The notes: generated from the sequence alone by a model not told the origin. Shown: positions 9,001 to 16,670, counted from the stretch's first letter. The stretch is DNA of 64,000 nt from a virus (IMGVR_UViG_3300042314_001187:62001-126000); one strand, 5' to 3'. A program made the numbers and translations.

Positions 9001-9900
9001 ACTATAATTGTAGAAAGATGCACAGTTTGAAGCACTTGATGTTTGTGTTAAACCTGTTACATAAGTGTAGAAAGATGAACCTGTGTATTGACCACCACCG
9101 ATATTATCGAACATAGCGTAATACCAAGCATCATTTAATCTATCAGTATAATCAATTTCTTCTGAAATAAGATTTGTAACTTCAAATACATCAGTTCTTG
9201 CACTATAACCATTACTTGTGTTACCTGTATAATATTCATTAGGGACAGCACCAAAATAATAAATTGAACTACCTGATGTTGATGGTGTAACCATTGTATT
9301 AAACACTTGTGTCTTAATTTGACTCATCAACGTACTAACATCACCATTAAATTGTTCAAAAGGTAAATTTAATTTTGCGTTTAATTCAGGTGGGAATGGT
9401 GAAACATTTGTAATTGAAATACTTGATGTTCCATTAGTACAACCTGTGAAAGTCATTGTAAATGCTGAATTCAAATAATTAGTACATACTAACTCACAAT
9501 TAATTGTTTGAAGTGCACCCGGTTCACACATTGGTACTATCGTTGTTGGGTCAACATTCGCAACCGTTTTAATTGACCAAGAAGGACCTGCGTCATAACC
9601 CGAAAGACCTAAAATTCTAGTTACGAACAATTGATTTGATTGTTGTAAATAAGATTTAGCAATATATGCTGCTTCATATTTAGGAATTTGAGTGTTTACA
9701 AATTTCTCAGGTGAAGTTCCTCCAAAGAATGTTGAGAATTCGTCAAAGTTACGGATAAAGATAGGTTCAAAAGCGGGACCTTTCAAAGTCTCACCTACAA
9801 CACCTAATGTAGTTACCCCTACACTTTGAGCTACGAAACTCAAATCAACTTCAGAAGTATAAACACCTGGCGAAACGAATACTTTACTGTTTGTTGCCAT
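6046..9900 (-). CDS. 18: Contractile tail sheath protein, T4 gp18-like, with large insertions
   Basis: 1284 residues, about twice T4 gp18 (659). The N-terminus VFVSPGVYTSEVDLSF is the classic sheath start. The C-terminal part (about residues 1020-1284) has the conserved sheath core: NVFATPGVDY, AIDMIENDRADSIYITTTPD, FPWFAAAGYTRGIVNA, RINPIATFSDVGTVIWGNKT, and LLLQARKLISAVSVRLLFEQ. The central region carries inserted beta-rich domains with Thr/Asn/Gly-rich sequence. One contains YSAGTGYQVGDTVTVAGGDG (about 355-375), a short motif seen in phage surface domains. These insertions probably project from the sheath. The gene has a terminator and a TATTTAT element 38 nt upstream. Confidence 0.92.
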   Translation of the reverse strand: MATNSKVFVSPGVYTSEVDLSFVAQSVGVTTLGVVGETLKGPAFEPIFIRNFDEFSTFFGGTSPEKFVNTQIPKYEAAYIAKSYLQQSNQLFVTRILGLSGYDAGPSWSIKTVANVDPTTIVPMCEPGALQTINCELVCTNYLNSAFTMTFTGCTNGTSSISITNVSPFPPELNAKLNLPFEQFNGDVSTLMSQIKTQVFNTMVTPSTSGSSIYYFGAVPNEYYTGNTSNGYSARTDVFEVTNLISEEIDYTDRLNDAWYYAMFDNIGGGQYTGSSFYTYVTGLTQTSSASNCASFYNYSVNGHVTTLEINNGGSTYSNATNVATTTTGNGVGLTVNIGVDSGVITGATVYSAGTGYQVGDTVTVAGGDGTAILDIVAISSTVGNINYNTKEIFVYLPDNLLISPTQIVSSFSACTSNVKIGAVAQVSGDTSNDFTTCLTYTLTSEDNTVTNNWLVCVTNDDPCNPASTGTIGSINTGTITNCFTGTVVGNLVYYDGESYKDYDDLVVTTLRSRGLANYSDDDGAVYEVSGLTQVSLDMSGVYSGVTKNPYLTFLVNATGRTGTQYSFETSLSNSDAKYVTKLFGMSNFSKDRTSVPLFVEERYQALLNYGWRKGFIRGLNPNLTALPNARQGSDPSSIGFYLEKYQSPESPWVVSELRGNKVYNLFKFTTISDGYAANMEIKISIANISFGNGTFDVMVRDYFDTDSAPQVIEKFTNCSMDPNQNNYIAKKIGTLDGEYQLNSRYVMVEVNEEAPIDALPCGFDGYNTRTYNGARSPFPIFKTKYDFPGEVIYNPPFGLSSGADDTIKTAGDNVRRTYLGFSDTVGYDIDFVNYKGKQLPLDICTAVSGNIWDTKTKGYHMDNRASAITINNTFYEKVLDPQTNKFVMSAITSATTKFFTGNAEFSSDPSNESNPYYRLYARKFTLVVGGGFDGWDIYRDSRTNTDRFALGRNGYLKGSCPSVKYPTATGWGAFKQITVDDNTQDWGNTDYYAYLLGQRTFSNPEAVNINVFATPGVDYINHSDIVEYAIDMIENDRADSIYITTTPDTLMFTPTFSPDDLIYPQEAVDNLEGTGIDSNYTATYYPWVLTRDSVNNTQIYLPPTAEVTRNLALTDNIAFPWFAAAGYTRGIVNAVKARKKLTQEDRDTLYKGRINPIATFSDVGTVIWGNKTLQIRESALDRINVRRLLLQARKLISAVSVRLLFEQNDQKVRQDFLNAVNPILDSIRRDRGLYDFRVTVSSDTADLDRNQMTGKIFIKPTKSLEFIDITFYITPTGASFENI

Positions 9901-9937
9901 TATTTTTTGTTTTTTTCTAAAAAGATTTATTTATTTC

Positions 9938-9944
9938 ATAAATA
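9938..9944 (-). promoter_or_regulatory. Candidate late promoter element TATTTAT (sheath)
   Basis: AATATTTATG on the minus strand, 38 nt before the sheath ATG. It is one half of a divergent pair with the plus-strand element at 9982-9988. Confidence 0.55.
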
Positions 9945-9981
9945 TTCAGAAAAAAACCAAAATACTTTACTTTGATTGAAC

Positions 9982-9988
9982 TATTTAT
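9982..9988 (+). promoter_or_regulatory. Candidate late promoter element TATTTAT (RHH gene)
   Basis: CTATTTATATTTTAG on the plus strand, 36 nt before the ATG of the small ribbon-helix-helix gene and divergent from the sheath element. Confidence 0.5.
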
Positions 9989-10023
9989 ATTTTAGGTAGA
10001 ATATTTTCTTCCTTTTTTATACT

Positions 10024-10188
10024 ATGTCTGAAGATAATAAAAAAGTAAAAAATTTAAAAATTAGTGAAGAGGTTCACGAAATTTTGAAAAACTATTGTGA
10101 TAAAAGAGGTATAAAAATATACCGATTTTTAGAGAAATTAATTGTTGAAAAGTGTAAAGATAAAAAGGATATTTACGGTGAAAATTAA
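10024..10188 (+). CDS. Small ribbon-helix-helix-like protein (54 aa)
   Basis: ATG at 10024 opens 54 codons to TAA at 10186-10188. The sequence runs VKNLKISEEVHEILKNYCDK then RGIKIYRFLEKLIVEK. This is a basic N-terminal strand, a helix with an alternating hydrophobic pattern, a turn and a second helix: the CopG/Arc-type ribbon-helix-helix plan of small dimeric DNA-binding repressors. It is the only plus-strand gene between two minus-strand tail genes, overlaps the end of the next one by 4 nt, and has its own TATTTAT element. A regulatory role is likely; the target is unknown. No toxin partner is adjacent. Confidence 0.75.
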   Translation: MSEDNKKVKNLKISEEVHEILKNYCDKRGIKIYRFLEKLIVEKCKDKKDIYGEN

Positions 10189-11228
10189 AGTAACTCGTTG
10201 TTAAATTTAATCGTCGAATCAATTGTGTTATCTTTTTTTGTTACAACAATTCTCAATATATCACCATAGTTAATTTGAATTTCACTAACGTCATTTCCAT
10301 AATATTGGTTATTAATATAAACCTCAAAAGTGGTTACGTTAACCATATCACCTAAGTTTAAATTAACATTGTACTCAAATAATTGAGTTATTGTATTGTT
10401 ACCAACAACAAACAATACATTTAGTTCAGTACTGTTAGGATTAGTATTTGGTTTATTTTGTTTTCTTGATTTATTAGTGTCAACCTCATAAACTTGTAAT
10501 AAACGATTTATTGCTGGAGAAACTTCAAATTCATCCTCATCAATTAAAAACCCTAACATTGTAAAGTCATAACTTTGAACATAGTATCTTCTTTTTTCTA
10601 AATCATTAACAGACTCATCGTTTATACCCATATTTACAATCGGAATGTAATGTCCTTTAATATTTGCGTAGGCTTGTCTTGATGCGAATTTTTCTAATAC
10701 AATTTGATTAAACTTATTTAATTCCCTCATTCTGTTACACACAATCTTAACTTGATATTGTATATCAACAGGAACAGGTTGAGGTATTTTGTAAATATCC
10801 ATACCATTTCTTTGACCGTCCCAAGTTGGAACTTGAGCATAAAAGTATTGTCTTCTATTTGGAATGTTATATACGGTGGAAGGGTTAGTCCCAAATTTAA
10901 CTTCAGGAATTCTAACAACAGTTATAAATGGAGGTTCAACATTCTTATCGAGATTTTGGATATCCCAAGTTTCAACAAATTGAGACCAATTTTGTGTTGT
11001 TATTAAAATATCAACCATTGGGATTGTTTTACCTTCAATAACAGTTTTCAATTCATTTTTTACAAAATCTAAAAAACCTTTATCTAAATCGGCATGCAAT
11101 AATGATTTAGGGAGGTAAGTTCCATCCCTATTAATCTTTTCCAATAATTCATACCTTCTTGGTAATAAAGTTTTTTCTTCCGTTAATGGAAGATTCTTTT
11201 TAATATTATTTTTCTTTGGTAATGCCAT
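10185..11228 (-). CDS. Probable tail-terminator or neck-region virion protein
   Basis: 347 residues. The N-terminus is basic and Lys/Asn-rich, followed by mixed alpha/beta sequence, including KTIPMVDILITTQNWSQFVE and RRQYFYAQVPTWDGQRNGMD. About residues 240-265 are a polar Asn/Lys linker (TNKSRKQNKPNTNPNST), then an 80-residue beta-rich C-terminal domain with FEVYINNQYYGNDVS. It lies just upstream of the sheath gene, where T4-like phages carry connector and tail-completion genes (gp14/gp15 region), so a tail-sheath stabiliser or neck role is plausible. It follows its upstream partner by only 7 nt and has no element of its own, so the two are co-transcribed. Confidence 0.6.
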   Translation of the reverse strand: MALPKKNNIKKNLPLTEEKTLLPRRYELLEKINRDGTYLPKSLLHADLDKGFLDFVKNELKTVIEGKTIPMVDILITTQNWSQFVETWDIQNLDKNVEPPFITVVRIPEVKFGTNPSTVYNIPNRRQYFYAQVPTWDGQRNGMDIYKIPQPVPVDIQYQVKIVCNRMRELNKFNQIVLEKFASRQAYANIKGHYIPIVNMGINDESVNDLEKRRYYVQSYDFTMLGFLIDEDEFEVSPAINRLLQVYEVDTNKSRKQNKPNTNPNSTELNVLFVVGNNTITQLFEYNVNLNLGDMVNVTTFEVYINNQYYGNDVSEIQINYGDILRIVVTKKDNTIDSTIKFNNELL

Positions 11229-11235
11229 TTGTTAT

Positions 11236-11751
11236 TTATAACCCTCTAAATTCATTATTAGTAACAGGTGACGCCACAATACTACGATAGAATGGTTTGT
11301 AACCACCATAAGTATGTTTGTTGTCAGAAACAATCCTACCATCATTATTAACCGTGTAATATCTAACAACATCTTCAGTTTCGTAATATGCTATATAATC
11401 ACCAAAATCAATATCAATACCTAACTCATCTAAATGTTTTTGGTAAACACCTACTTTAATATTACCCGGTTCAAACTGCTCTATCTTAGAATTACCAATC
11501 ATTTTGTTCTCAGGTGCTAATACTTGAACATAACCTTTAAACTCGACAGGTGATAAAAATTTAATACCATCACTAACCGTTTCACCATAAACATCATCAG
11601 TTTTAGTTTTAATTCGGTCAATACGATATAATACTAGTGTAAAGTTCATATCACCGTGTAACCACTCTTCACCCATATTAATATCAAGGTTATAATCTTC
11701 ACCACCGAAGAATTTACCTAAACGATTTATTGGAATTCTATTGTTAGACAT
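11236..11751 (-). CDS. Probable head-tail connector protein, function unknown
   Basis: 171 residues from the ATG at 11751 (MSNNRIPINRLGKFFGG). An in-frame ATG at 11766 exists, but it would lie inside the TATTTAT element, so the shorter form is preferred. The sequence is beta-rich, with LVLYRIDRIKTKTDDVYGET, PVEFKGYVQVLAPENK and IDFGDYIAYYETEDVVRYYT. The small all-beta composition and its place at the head of the tail operon suggest a head-tail joining or neck component. The family is not identified. Confidence 0.6.
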   Translation of the reverse strand: MSNNRIPINRLGKFFGGEDYNLDINMGEEWLHGDMNFTLVLYRIDRIKTKTDDVYGETVSDGIKFLSPVEFKGYVQVLAPENKMIGNSKIEQFEPGNIKVGVYQKHLDELGIDIDFGDYIAYYETEDVVRYYTVNNDGRIVSDNKHTYGGYKPFYRSIVASPVTNNEFRGL

Positions 11752-11755
11752 ATTG

Positions 11756-11762
11756 ATAAATA
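11756..11762 (-). promoter_or_regulatory. Candidate late promoter element TATTTAT
   Basis: GATATTTATC on the minus strand, ending 4 nt before the ATG at 11751. It is the minus-strand half of a divergent pair with 11769-11775. Confidence 0.5.
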
Positions 11763-11768
11763 TCATAA

Positions 11769-11775
11769 TATTTAT
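11769..11775 (+). promoter_or_regulatory. Candidate late promoter element TATTTAT (helicase)
   Basis: AATATTTATTATTTTATAAC on the plus strand, 24 nt before the helicase TTG codon. It is separated by 6 bp from the oppositely oriented element at 11756-11762. Confidence 0.5.
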
Positions 11776-11798
11776 TATTTTATAACAAACAGATTGTT

Positions 11799-13556
11799 TT
11801 GGAAGATAAAATAATTACAATAGAACAGAAAGCGATAAAGTTACTTGAATCATACTCAGGAGCAAACAACTATATAATTAAGTTAAAAAATCAAAAAGAA
11901 AAAAATAAAAACTTTTACCCAACTAGGTCTCAATCAGATTATATTATCAATTATTCAGAAACACAACCAAAAGTTGCAAAAAAATGGGTTGAGTTAGACC
12001 CTTACTTTGCAAAAAAAATTGCTAACGATAATTTATTCACTGAAATTCCAAAAGAAATGTGGGTTGAGAAATTATTGGTTGAGAAAGATAAATCATATCA
12101 TGTTTGGGGTAAGTTTTTTGAAAGTGAAACTATTCGTGATTTGTGGTTACCAAAAGGTGCGTTATTAAAAACTCATAGAACTGAAGATATTAATGTTGAT
12201 TACACGAAGTATTCTCACCGACCCCCATTAGAACATCAGAAAATTGCAATCGAATCATTAGCGGGTTCTAAACGATACATATTAGCAGATGATATGGGGT
12301 TAGGTAAAACAACTTCAACAATTATAGCGGCGTTAGAAACAGATGCAAAAAAGATATTGATTATCTGTCCCGCAACTTTAAAGATAAATTGGCAAAGAGA
12401 AATTGAGAATTATTCTGACAGACCTGTGTACATTTGTGAAGGTAAGAATTTCTCAACGGAACACGATTTTGTGATTGTTAATTACGACATTATTAAAAAC
12501 TTTTACGACCTCAAAGATAAACAAAATTCATTAATTACCCAAAGTAATTTTGATTTAGTTATCATTGATGAGGCTCACTATATACAGAACGCCCAGGCAC
12601 AGAGAACAAAATTAATTAATAGTTTTGCAAAAGACATCAATCGAGTTTGGTTATTAACAGGAACGCCTATGACCTCAAGACCGATGAACTATTTTAATCT
12701 ATTAAATATAATCGAAAGTCCCGTGGCACAAAATTGGATGGCTTATGCTATTAGATACTGTCAAGGTTACCAATTTAATGCGGGAAAACGAAAAATTTGG
12801 AATGTGTCAGGGGCGTCTAATTTAGAAGAACTAAGAGACCGTACATCAAGACAGGTGTTGAGGAGATTGAAAGAGGATGTATTAGATTTACCTGATAAAA
12901 TCATAACCCCCGTTTATCTTAGATTAAAATCGAAAGAATACGAAACAGAAGTTGGGGAATACTATGATTGGTATGAAAATAAAAAAGAAGAGTCTAAATC
13001 ATTAACAATACAGTTTAGTAGGTTAATGAAAGTTAGACAGATAATTGCGGAAGAGAAAATAAAGCAAACAATAGAACTAGCCGAAAATATTATAGAACAA
13101 GGTAAGAAAGTTATTATTTTTACTAACTTTACTGATACTTTGAGAAAGATACACGAACACTTTGGTAAACAATCAGTTTATTTAGATGGTTCTTGTACTA
13201 AACCACAAAGACAATATGCTGTGGACCAATTCCAAGAGAACGAAAAAATCAAAGTGTTTGTTGGAAACTTGAAAGCTGCGGGTGTTGGAATTACTCTCAC
13301 CGCTGGTGAGGCTTGTATTATGAATGACTTATCATTCGTCCCTTCAGACCATTCACAAGCTGAAGACCGAGCGTATAGATACGGACAAAAGTCTAACGTA
13401 TCAGTTTATTACCCAATATTTGAAAACACTATTGAGGGTATAATTTACGATATGTTAACAAACAAGAAAAATATCTTTGAAACGGTAATGGGGGATAATA
13501 TTGAGAAAGGTGACATTGTAGAACAGATGATGAATCTCATAAATCAAAGGAGATAA
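11799..13556 (+). CDS. SNF2-family DNA helicase/translocase
   Basis: 585 residues. Superfamily 2 helicase motifs appear in order: Q-like RPPLEHQKIAIESLAGSKRY, motif I LADDMGLGKTTST (about 163), motif Ia IICPATLKINWQRE, motif II VIIDEAHYIQNAQAQRTK, motif III LLTGTPMTSRPMNYFNLL, motif IV KVIIFTNFTDTLRKIHEHF, motif V KAAGVGITLTAGEACIMND and motif VI QAEDRAYRYGQKSNVSVYY. The DEAH box, the LTGTP motif and the RAYRYGQ ending place it in the SNF2/SMARCAL1-like group, probably acting on branched DNA during phage replication or recombination (compare T4 UvsW, a different SF2 branch). The frame opens with TTG at 11799 and no in-frame ATG lies near, so a TTG start is likely. Confidence 0.9.
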   Translation: MEDKIITIEQKAIKLLESYSGANNYIIKLKNQKEKNKNFYPTRSQSDYIINYSETQPKVAKKWVELDPYFAKKIANDNLFTEIPKEMWVEKLLVEKDKSYHVWGKFFESETIRDLWLPKGALLKTHRTEDINVDYTKYSHRPPLEHQKIAIESLAGSKRYILADDMGLGKTTSTIIAALETDAKKILIICPATLKINWQREIENYSDRPVYICEGKNFSTEHDFVIVNYDIIKNFYDLKDKQNSLITQSNFDLVIIDEAHYIQNAQAQRTKLINSFAKDINRVWLLTGTPMTSRPMNYFNLLNIIESPVAQNWMAYAIRYCQGYQFNAGKRKIWNVSGASNLEELRDRTSRQVLRRLKEDVLDLPDKIITPVYLRLKSKEYETEVGEYYDWYENKKEESKSLTIQFSRLMKVRQIIAEEKIKQTIELAENIIEQGKKVIIFTNFTDTLRKIHEHFGKQSVYLDGSCTKPQRQYAVDQFQENEKIKVFVGNLKAAGVGITLTAGEACIMNDLSFVPSDHSQAEDRAYRYGQKSNVSVYYPIFENTIEGIIYDMLTNKKNIFETVMGDNIEKGDIVEQMMNLINQRR

Positions 13557-13571
13557 TTCAACCCTTCCGCT

Positions 13572-13578
13572 TATTTAT
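13572..13578 (+). promoter_or_regulatory. Candidate late promoter element TATTTAT (SOD fusion)
   Basis: CTTATTTATGTTATATAAAA on the plus strand, 20 nt before the ATG at 13598. It overlaps the in-frame ATG at 13577, which argues against that upstream start. Confidence 0.5.
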
Positions 13579-13597
13579 GTTATATAAAATAAGCGAT

Positions 13598-15136
13598 ATG
13601 AATGTAATCGAAAAAAAAGTTGAAATAATAAATAAACAACTAAATGAGATTGAAGTTAAGAAAAACAAAGAATTGTTCTTAACTGAAATGAAGAAAATTG
13701 GAATTGAAAAGTTACCATACTCCTATACTGCCTTAAAACAATTTATTGATGCGGAAACGATGTCATACCATTATAATAAACATTATAAAGGATATGTTGA
13801 GAAGTTAAATAAAGCGTTATCAAAAGGGAAATACGGTGATTTGGAACTTGAGGATATTATTAAAAATATTGGTAAGTACAATAAAACAATTAGAAACAAT
13901 GCCGGTGGTGCTTTTAACCACGCGTTGTTTTGGAAGATGTTAACACCAACCACACAAAAACCATCAGGTGAAGTTTACAAAAAAATTATATCACAATTTA
14001 AAACTTTAGCGAATTTTAAAACTAAATTTGAGGAAGTTGCTAAAGATGGGTTTGGTTCAGGATGGGTTTGGTTGGTTTTATCAAGTAATAAGACATTAAA
14101 AATTATAACGACACCAAATCAAGATAATCCATTAATGAATATCATTAAGAATGGGGGTTATCCTTTGTTAGGGCTTGATTTATGGGAACACGCCTATTAT
14201 TTAAAATACCGTAACAAAAGAGACGAGTATATTAAAAACTTTTGGAAGTGTGTGAATTGGGAATTTGTTAACCAACTTTACTCAATGAAAACTAATAAAA
14301 CGTTAACTGAAAGTGTTAGGATTAATCAATTAATTATGGAACAAAAATCTGAAAAATGTAGTCCTTCTATTACTGAAGAAATTAGAAAGGTTTTTAATTC
14401 AAACCCCACTGTAAAATACATCTACAAACAATCAATAGATAGAATTCTTAAAGAAGTATTTCCTGATAACTACTATGGAGTTAATGAATATGGTGAAGGT
14501 GAAATGTCAGGTATTTATGACTTAGAAAATCAAGGTAGGTCCGTTATTAATAAATTAAACACTAATTACAGTTGTTTCTGTGTGTTATTAAACGATATTA
14601 ATACAGTTCTAAAAAAGAAAGGTATTAGTCCAATTTATTTAATTGGTAAATCAAAAACAGAACAAAATAATGCAACAGATAAATTTGTTAGTATCATTGA
14701 TAAATTTAAAGAAAGAATATTCAACACTGAATCATCAACATTTTTAAATTTAATGTCAATCTTAAACCAAACTAATAAGTGGGGTGATGTTAGAGAAGAT
14801 TTGGTGGTTAAAAAATTAAAACCAATTTTTGGTGAAAAAAATGTTACTAAGGTAGGTCAATTAGGTAGTCGTGAAGATATGATTGGTGGTATTGATTGTG
14901 AAATAATTATTGACGGAGTAAACAACACCGCACAAATCAAACCATTTACTTACACAAAAAATATCAACGGTTTTGTTACTGTTTTTGGTTCTGGTAATGT
15001 TAAAAAATATAATACCGACTTATTAATTTTTGCGAACAGTAAAGAACAGATTTTAGTTTTTAAAAATAGTGATTCTAAAATTGTTAATGGAACTTTTGTT
15101 TTTCCTGAAAACAATTTAATTTACACAGTAGATTGA
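13598..15136 (+). CDS. Manganese-type superoxide dismutase fused to a nuclease-like C-terminal domain
   Basis: 512 residues from MNVIEKK; an in-frame ATG at 13577 lies within the putative promoter. The first ~210 residues are a full Fe/Mn superoxide dismutase: LPYSYTALKQFIDAETMSYH (first His ligand), NNAGGAFNHALFW (second His), FGSGWVWLVL, and GLDLWEHAYYLKYRNKR (Asp and third His). All four metal ligands are present. The GG in NNAGG and the Gln in PNQDNPL are features of manganese rather than iron enzymes. After a linker (LTESVRINQLIMEQ) come ~260 further residues. These include GDVREDLVVKKLKPIF, GGIDCEIIIDG and AQIKPF, an E...D...QxK arrangement like PD-(D/E)XK nucleases. SOD proteins are normally about 200 residues, so this fusion is unusual. 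It lies between helicase and neck genes. Confidence 0.9.
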   Translation: MNVIEKKVEIINKQLNEIEVKKNKELFLTEMKKIGIEKLPYSYTALKQFIDAETMSYHYNKHYKGYVEKLNKALSKGKYGDLELEDIIKNIGKYNKTIRNNAGGAFNHALFWKMLTPTTQKPSGEVYKKIISQFKTLANFKTKFEEVAKDGFGSGWVWLVLSSNKTLKIITTPNQDNPLMNIIKNGGYPLLGLDLWEHAYYLKYRNKRDEYIKNFWKCVNWEFVNQLYSMKTNKTLTESVRINQLIMEQKSEKCSPSITEEIRKVFNSNPTVKYIYKQSIDRILKEVFPDNYYGVNEYGEGEMSGIYDLENQGRSVINKLNTNYSCFCVLLNDINTVLKKKGISPIYLIGKSKTEQNNATDKFVSIIDKFKERIFNTESSTFLNLMSILNQTNKWGDVREDLVVKKLKPIFGEKNVTKVGQLGSREDMIGGIDCEIIIDGVNNTAQIKPFTYTKNINGFVTVFGSGNVKKYNTDLLIFANSKEQILVFKNSDSKIVNGTFVFPENNLIYTVD

Positions 15137-15143
15137 TATTTAT
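15137..15143 (+). promoter_or_regulatory. Candidate late promoter element TATTTAT (neck protein)
   Basis: GATATTTATATAG on the plus strand, 22 nt before the gp13-like ATG at 15159, just after the SOD-fusion stop codon. Confidence 0.5.
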
Positions 15144-15158
15144 ATAGAAAACACTATC

Positions 15159-16286
15159 ATGGCAGTAATTTCAGAACCACATAGAAGTGAGTTATATCGT
15201 AAAGTTAGGCACTTACTTGGAGCACCATTACGTTCAGTCGAATTAGATGATGAACAAATGGACACTCTTTTAGAATTCTCTATTGATGATTATTCGGAGC
15301 AAATCCAAAATTGGTTAACAGAATCACAATGGACTTCCTTAAATAATTTGAACTTAGATACTCAATCGTTATCTAAAGCGTTTGTTACTAAAAGTATTGA
15401 TTATGAAACAAGATATACGTACGCATATTCTAAGATAGTTGGTTTACAAGCCGGTGGTGATTGGGTATTGAAAAAAGATTATATTGAATTACAAAGAAAT
15501 CAACAAATATACGAAATTCCGGCTAATAGAGAAATTAATGAAATTTTGTGGTTTTCACCAGCAGAATTAAATAACGCAATGTTTGACCCTTGGTCTTTCG
15601 GTGCTTTAGGTGCCGGTGGTGGACTTGGTGGTGGGGGTGGTCTCGCTCAAATGGGTAATACAGGTGGTAGTTTCTTATTAATGCCGGCATTCGATATGTT
15701 ATTGAGAATGCAAGAGATTAATATACAAAGAAGGATTATAACAGGTGAATTAACTTATAAGATAACCGCATTACCTGATGGTAAAAAAGCATTACATTTA
15801 ATGAATACACCGGGTGGTAAATTTGACTTTGGTAATTCCACAATGATGAGAGGTAAAGTTTGGTATCATTATTATGATGCGGGTCCTGATGATAGAGACA
15901 AGTGTTTAAAAGATAATCCTGATATAATCAAATTACCGTCAGACGTACCTTTCGATAAAATGAATTGGACAGATTTAAATCAACCAGCACAAGTTTGGGT
16001 TAGACGTTGGTTTGTTGCGTCTTGTAAAGAAACTTTATCAAAAGTTAGAGGTAAATATAGTGGTAACTTAAAAACACCTGATTCTGAATTAACTATGGAT
16101 TATCAAACTTTAGCAACTGAAGGTAAAGATGAAAAAACTAAATTAATTGAAGAGTTAACGGGTGCTGAAGGTAAATTAACAAGATTAAAACCTGATAAAG
16201 TTATGGAACGTGAAGCTTTACTAGCTGAAAATTTAAATAAACATTTAAAATTTAGAGCGATGCCGAGAGGTATCTATGTTATTTAA
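15159..16286 (+). CDS. 13: Neck protein, T4 gp13-like
   Basis: 375 residues. The N-terminal pattern (RKVRHLLGAPLRSVELDDEQ, then MDTLLEFSIDDYSEQIQNW) and the strand QQIYEIPANREINEILWFS match the plan of T4-like gp13 neck proteins: an N-terminal helix pair with an acidic 'LDDEQ' turn, then a beta segment ending in a Pro-containing YxIP strand. A Gly-rich loop (GALGAGGGLGGGGGLAQMG, about 149-167) is inserted. The C-terminal half has VWVRRWFVASCKETLSKVRG, typical of the connector-side helix. gp13 seals the filled head and joins it to the tail. T4 gp13 is 309 residues. A TATTTAT element lies upstream. Confidence 0.7.
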   Translation: MAVISEPHRSELYRKVRHLLGAPLRSVELDDEQMDTLLEFSIDDYSEQIQNWLTESQWTSLNNLNLDTQSLSKAFVTKSIDYETRYTYAYSKIVGLQAGGDWVLKKDYIELQRNQQIYEIPANREINEILWFSPAELNNAMFDPWSFGALGAGGGLGGGGGLAQMGNTGGSFLLMPAFDMLLRMQEINIQRRIITGELTYKITALPDGKKALHLMNTPGGKFDFGNSTMMRGKVWYHYYDAGPDDRDKCLKDNPDIIKLPSDVPFDKMNWTDLNQPAQVWVRRWFVASCKETLSKVRGKYSGNLKTPDSELTMDYQTLATEGKDEKTKLIEELTGAEGKLTRLKPDKVMEREALLAENLNKHLKFRAMPRGIYVI

Positions 16287-16287
16287 T

Positions 16288-16632
16288 ATGGAACATCCAA
16301 GAAATACTGACAAAAAACGAATTAGTGAAAAATATTATTTAAGAGGGATTGGTAATCCTATTAGCCGAATTGTTAGAGATGAGGTTTATAAAACTGATGG
16401 TGAATATTTTATAGTTGTTAAAGATGTTGAAAATTGTCGATTACAACTTGATTCAAACACTACTAATCATATCAGAATTAAAGCGTTATCGAGAATATTA
16501 GTATCACCATTAGTTGGTAGTATTGATGAAGAATACGACGAAATATTAATGGAAATAGGTTCTTGTGTTGAGTTCTTACATATTGAGGGGACTTGGTATA
16601 TTGTGTCGTCTGACGGATTGAAACTGAACTAG
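16288..16632 (+). CDS. Small protein of unknown function after neck gene
   Basis: 114 residues from ATG 16288 (MEHPRNTDKKRISEKYYL), one base after the gp13-like stop; an alternative ATG at 16276 would overlap that gene by 11 nt. The sequence is mixed alpha/beta and charged, with RGIGNPISRIVRDEVYKTDG, YFIVVKDVENCRL and HIEGTWYIVSSDG. No recognised domain. It is probably co-transcribed with the neck gene as a virion or assembly component, and is followed by a strong bidirectional terminator. Confidence 0.6.
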   Translation: MEHPRNTDKKRISEKYYLRGIGNPISRIVRDEVYKTDGEYFIVVKDVENCRLQLDSNTTNHIRIKALSRILVSPLVGSIDEEYDEILMEIGSCVEFLHIEGTWYIVSSDGLKLN

Positions 16633-16637
16633 TTAAG

Positions 16638-16669
16638 TTCACAGAGGGAAATTGACTTCCCTCTGTGAA
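16638..16669. terminator. Bidirectional terminator hairpin between convergent genes
   Basis: Perfect 13-bp stem TTCACAGAGGGAA / TTCCCTCTGTGAA with a 6-nt loop, exactly between the plus-strand small gene stop (16632) and the minus-strand DNA polymerase stop (16671). It lacks long T-runs, but its symmetry and position fit termination for both strands. Confidence 0.75.
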
Positions 16670-16670
16670 A

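Noticed and set aside
11228-11240. TATAAATA on the minus strand just before the 10185-11228 gene as a T4-type late promoter
   Set aside because: It leaves almost no leader, overlaps the end of the upstream gene, and its orientation is opposite to the recurrent TATTTAT element; the gene is probably co-transcribed.
13577-13597. Upstream ATG of the SOD fusion gene
   Set aside because: It overlaps the putative promoter element; the second ATG has the usual spacing.
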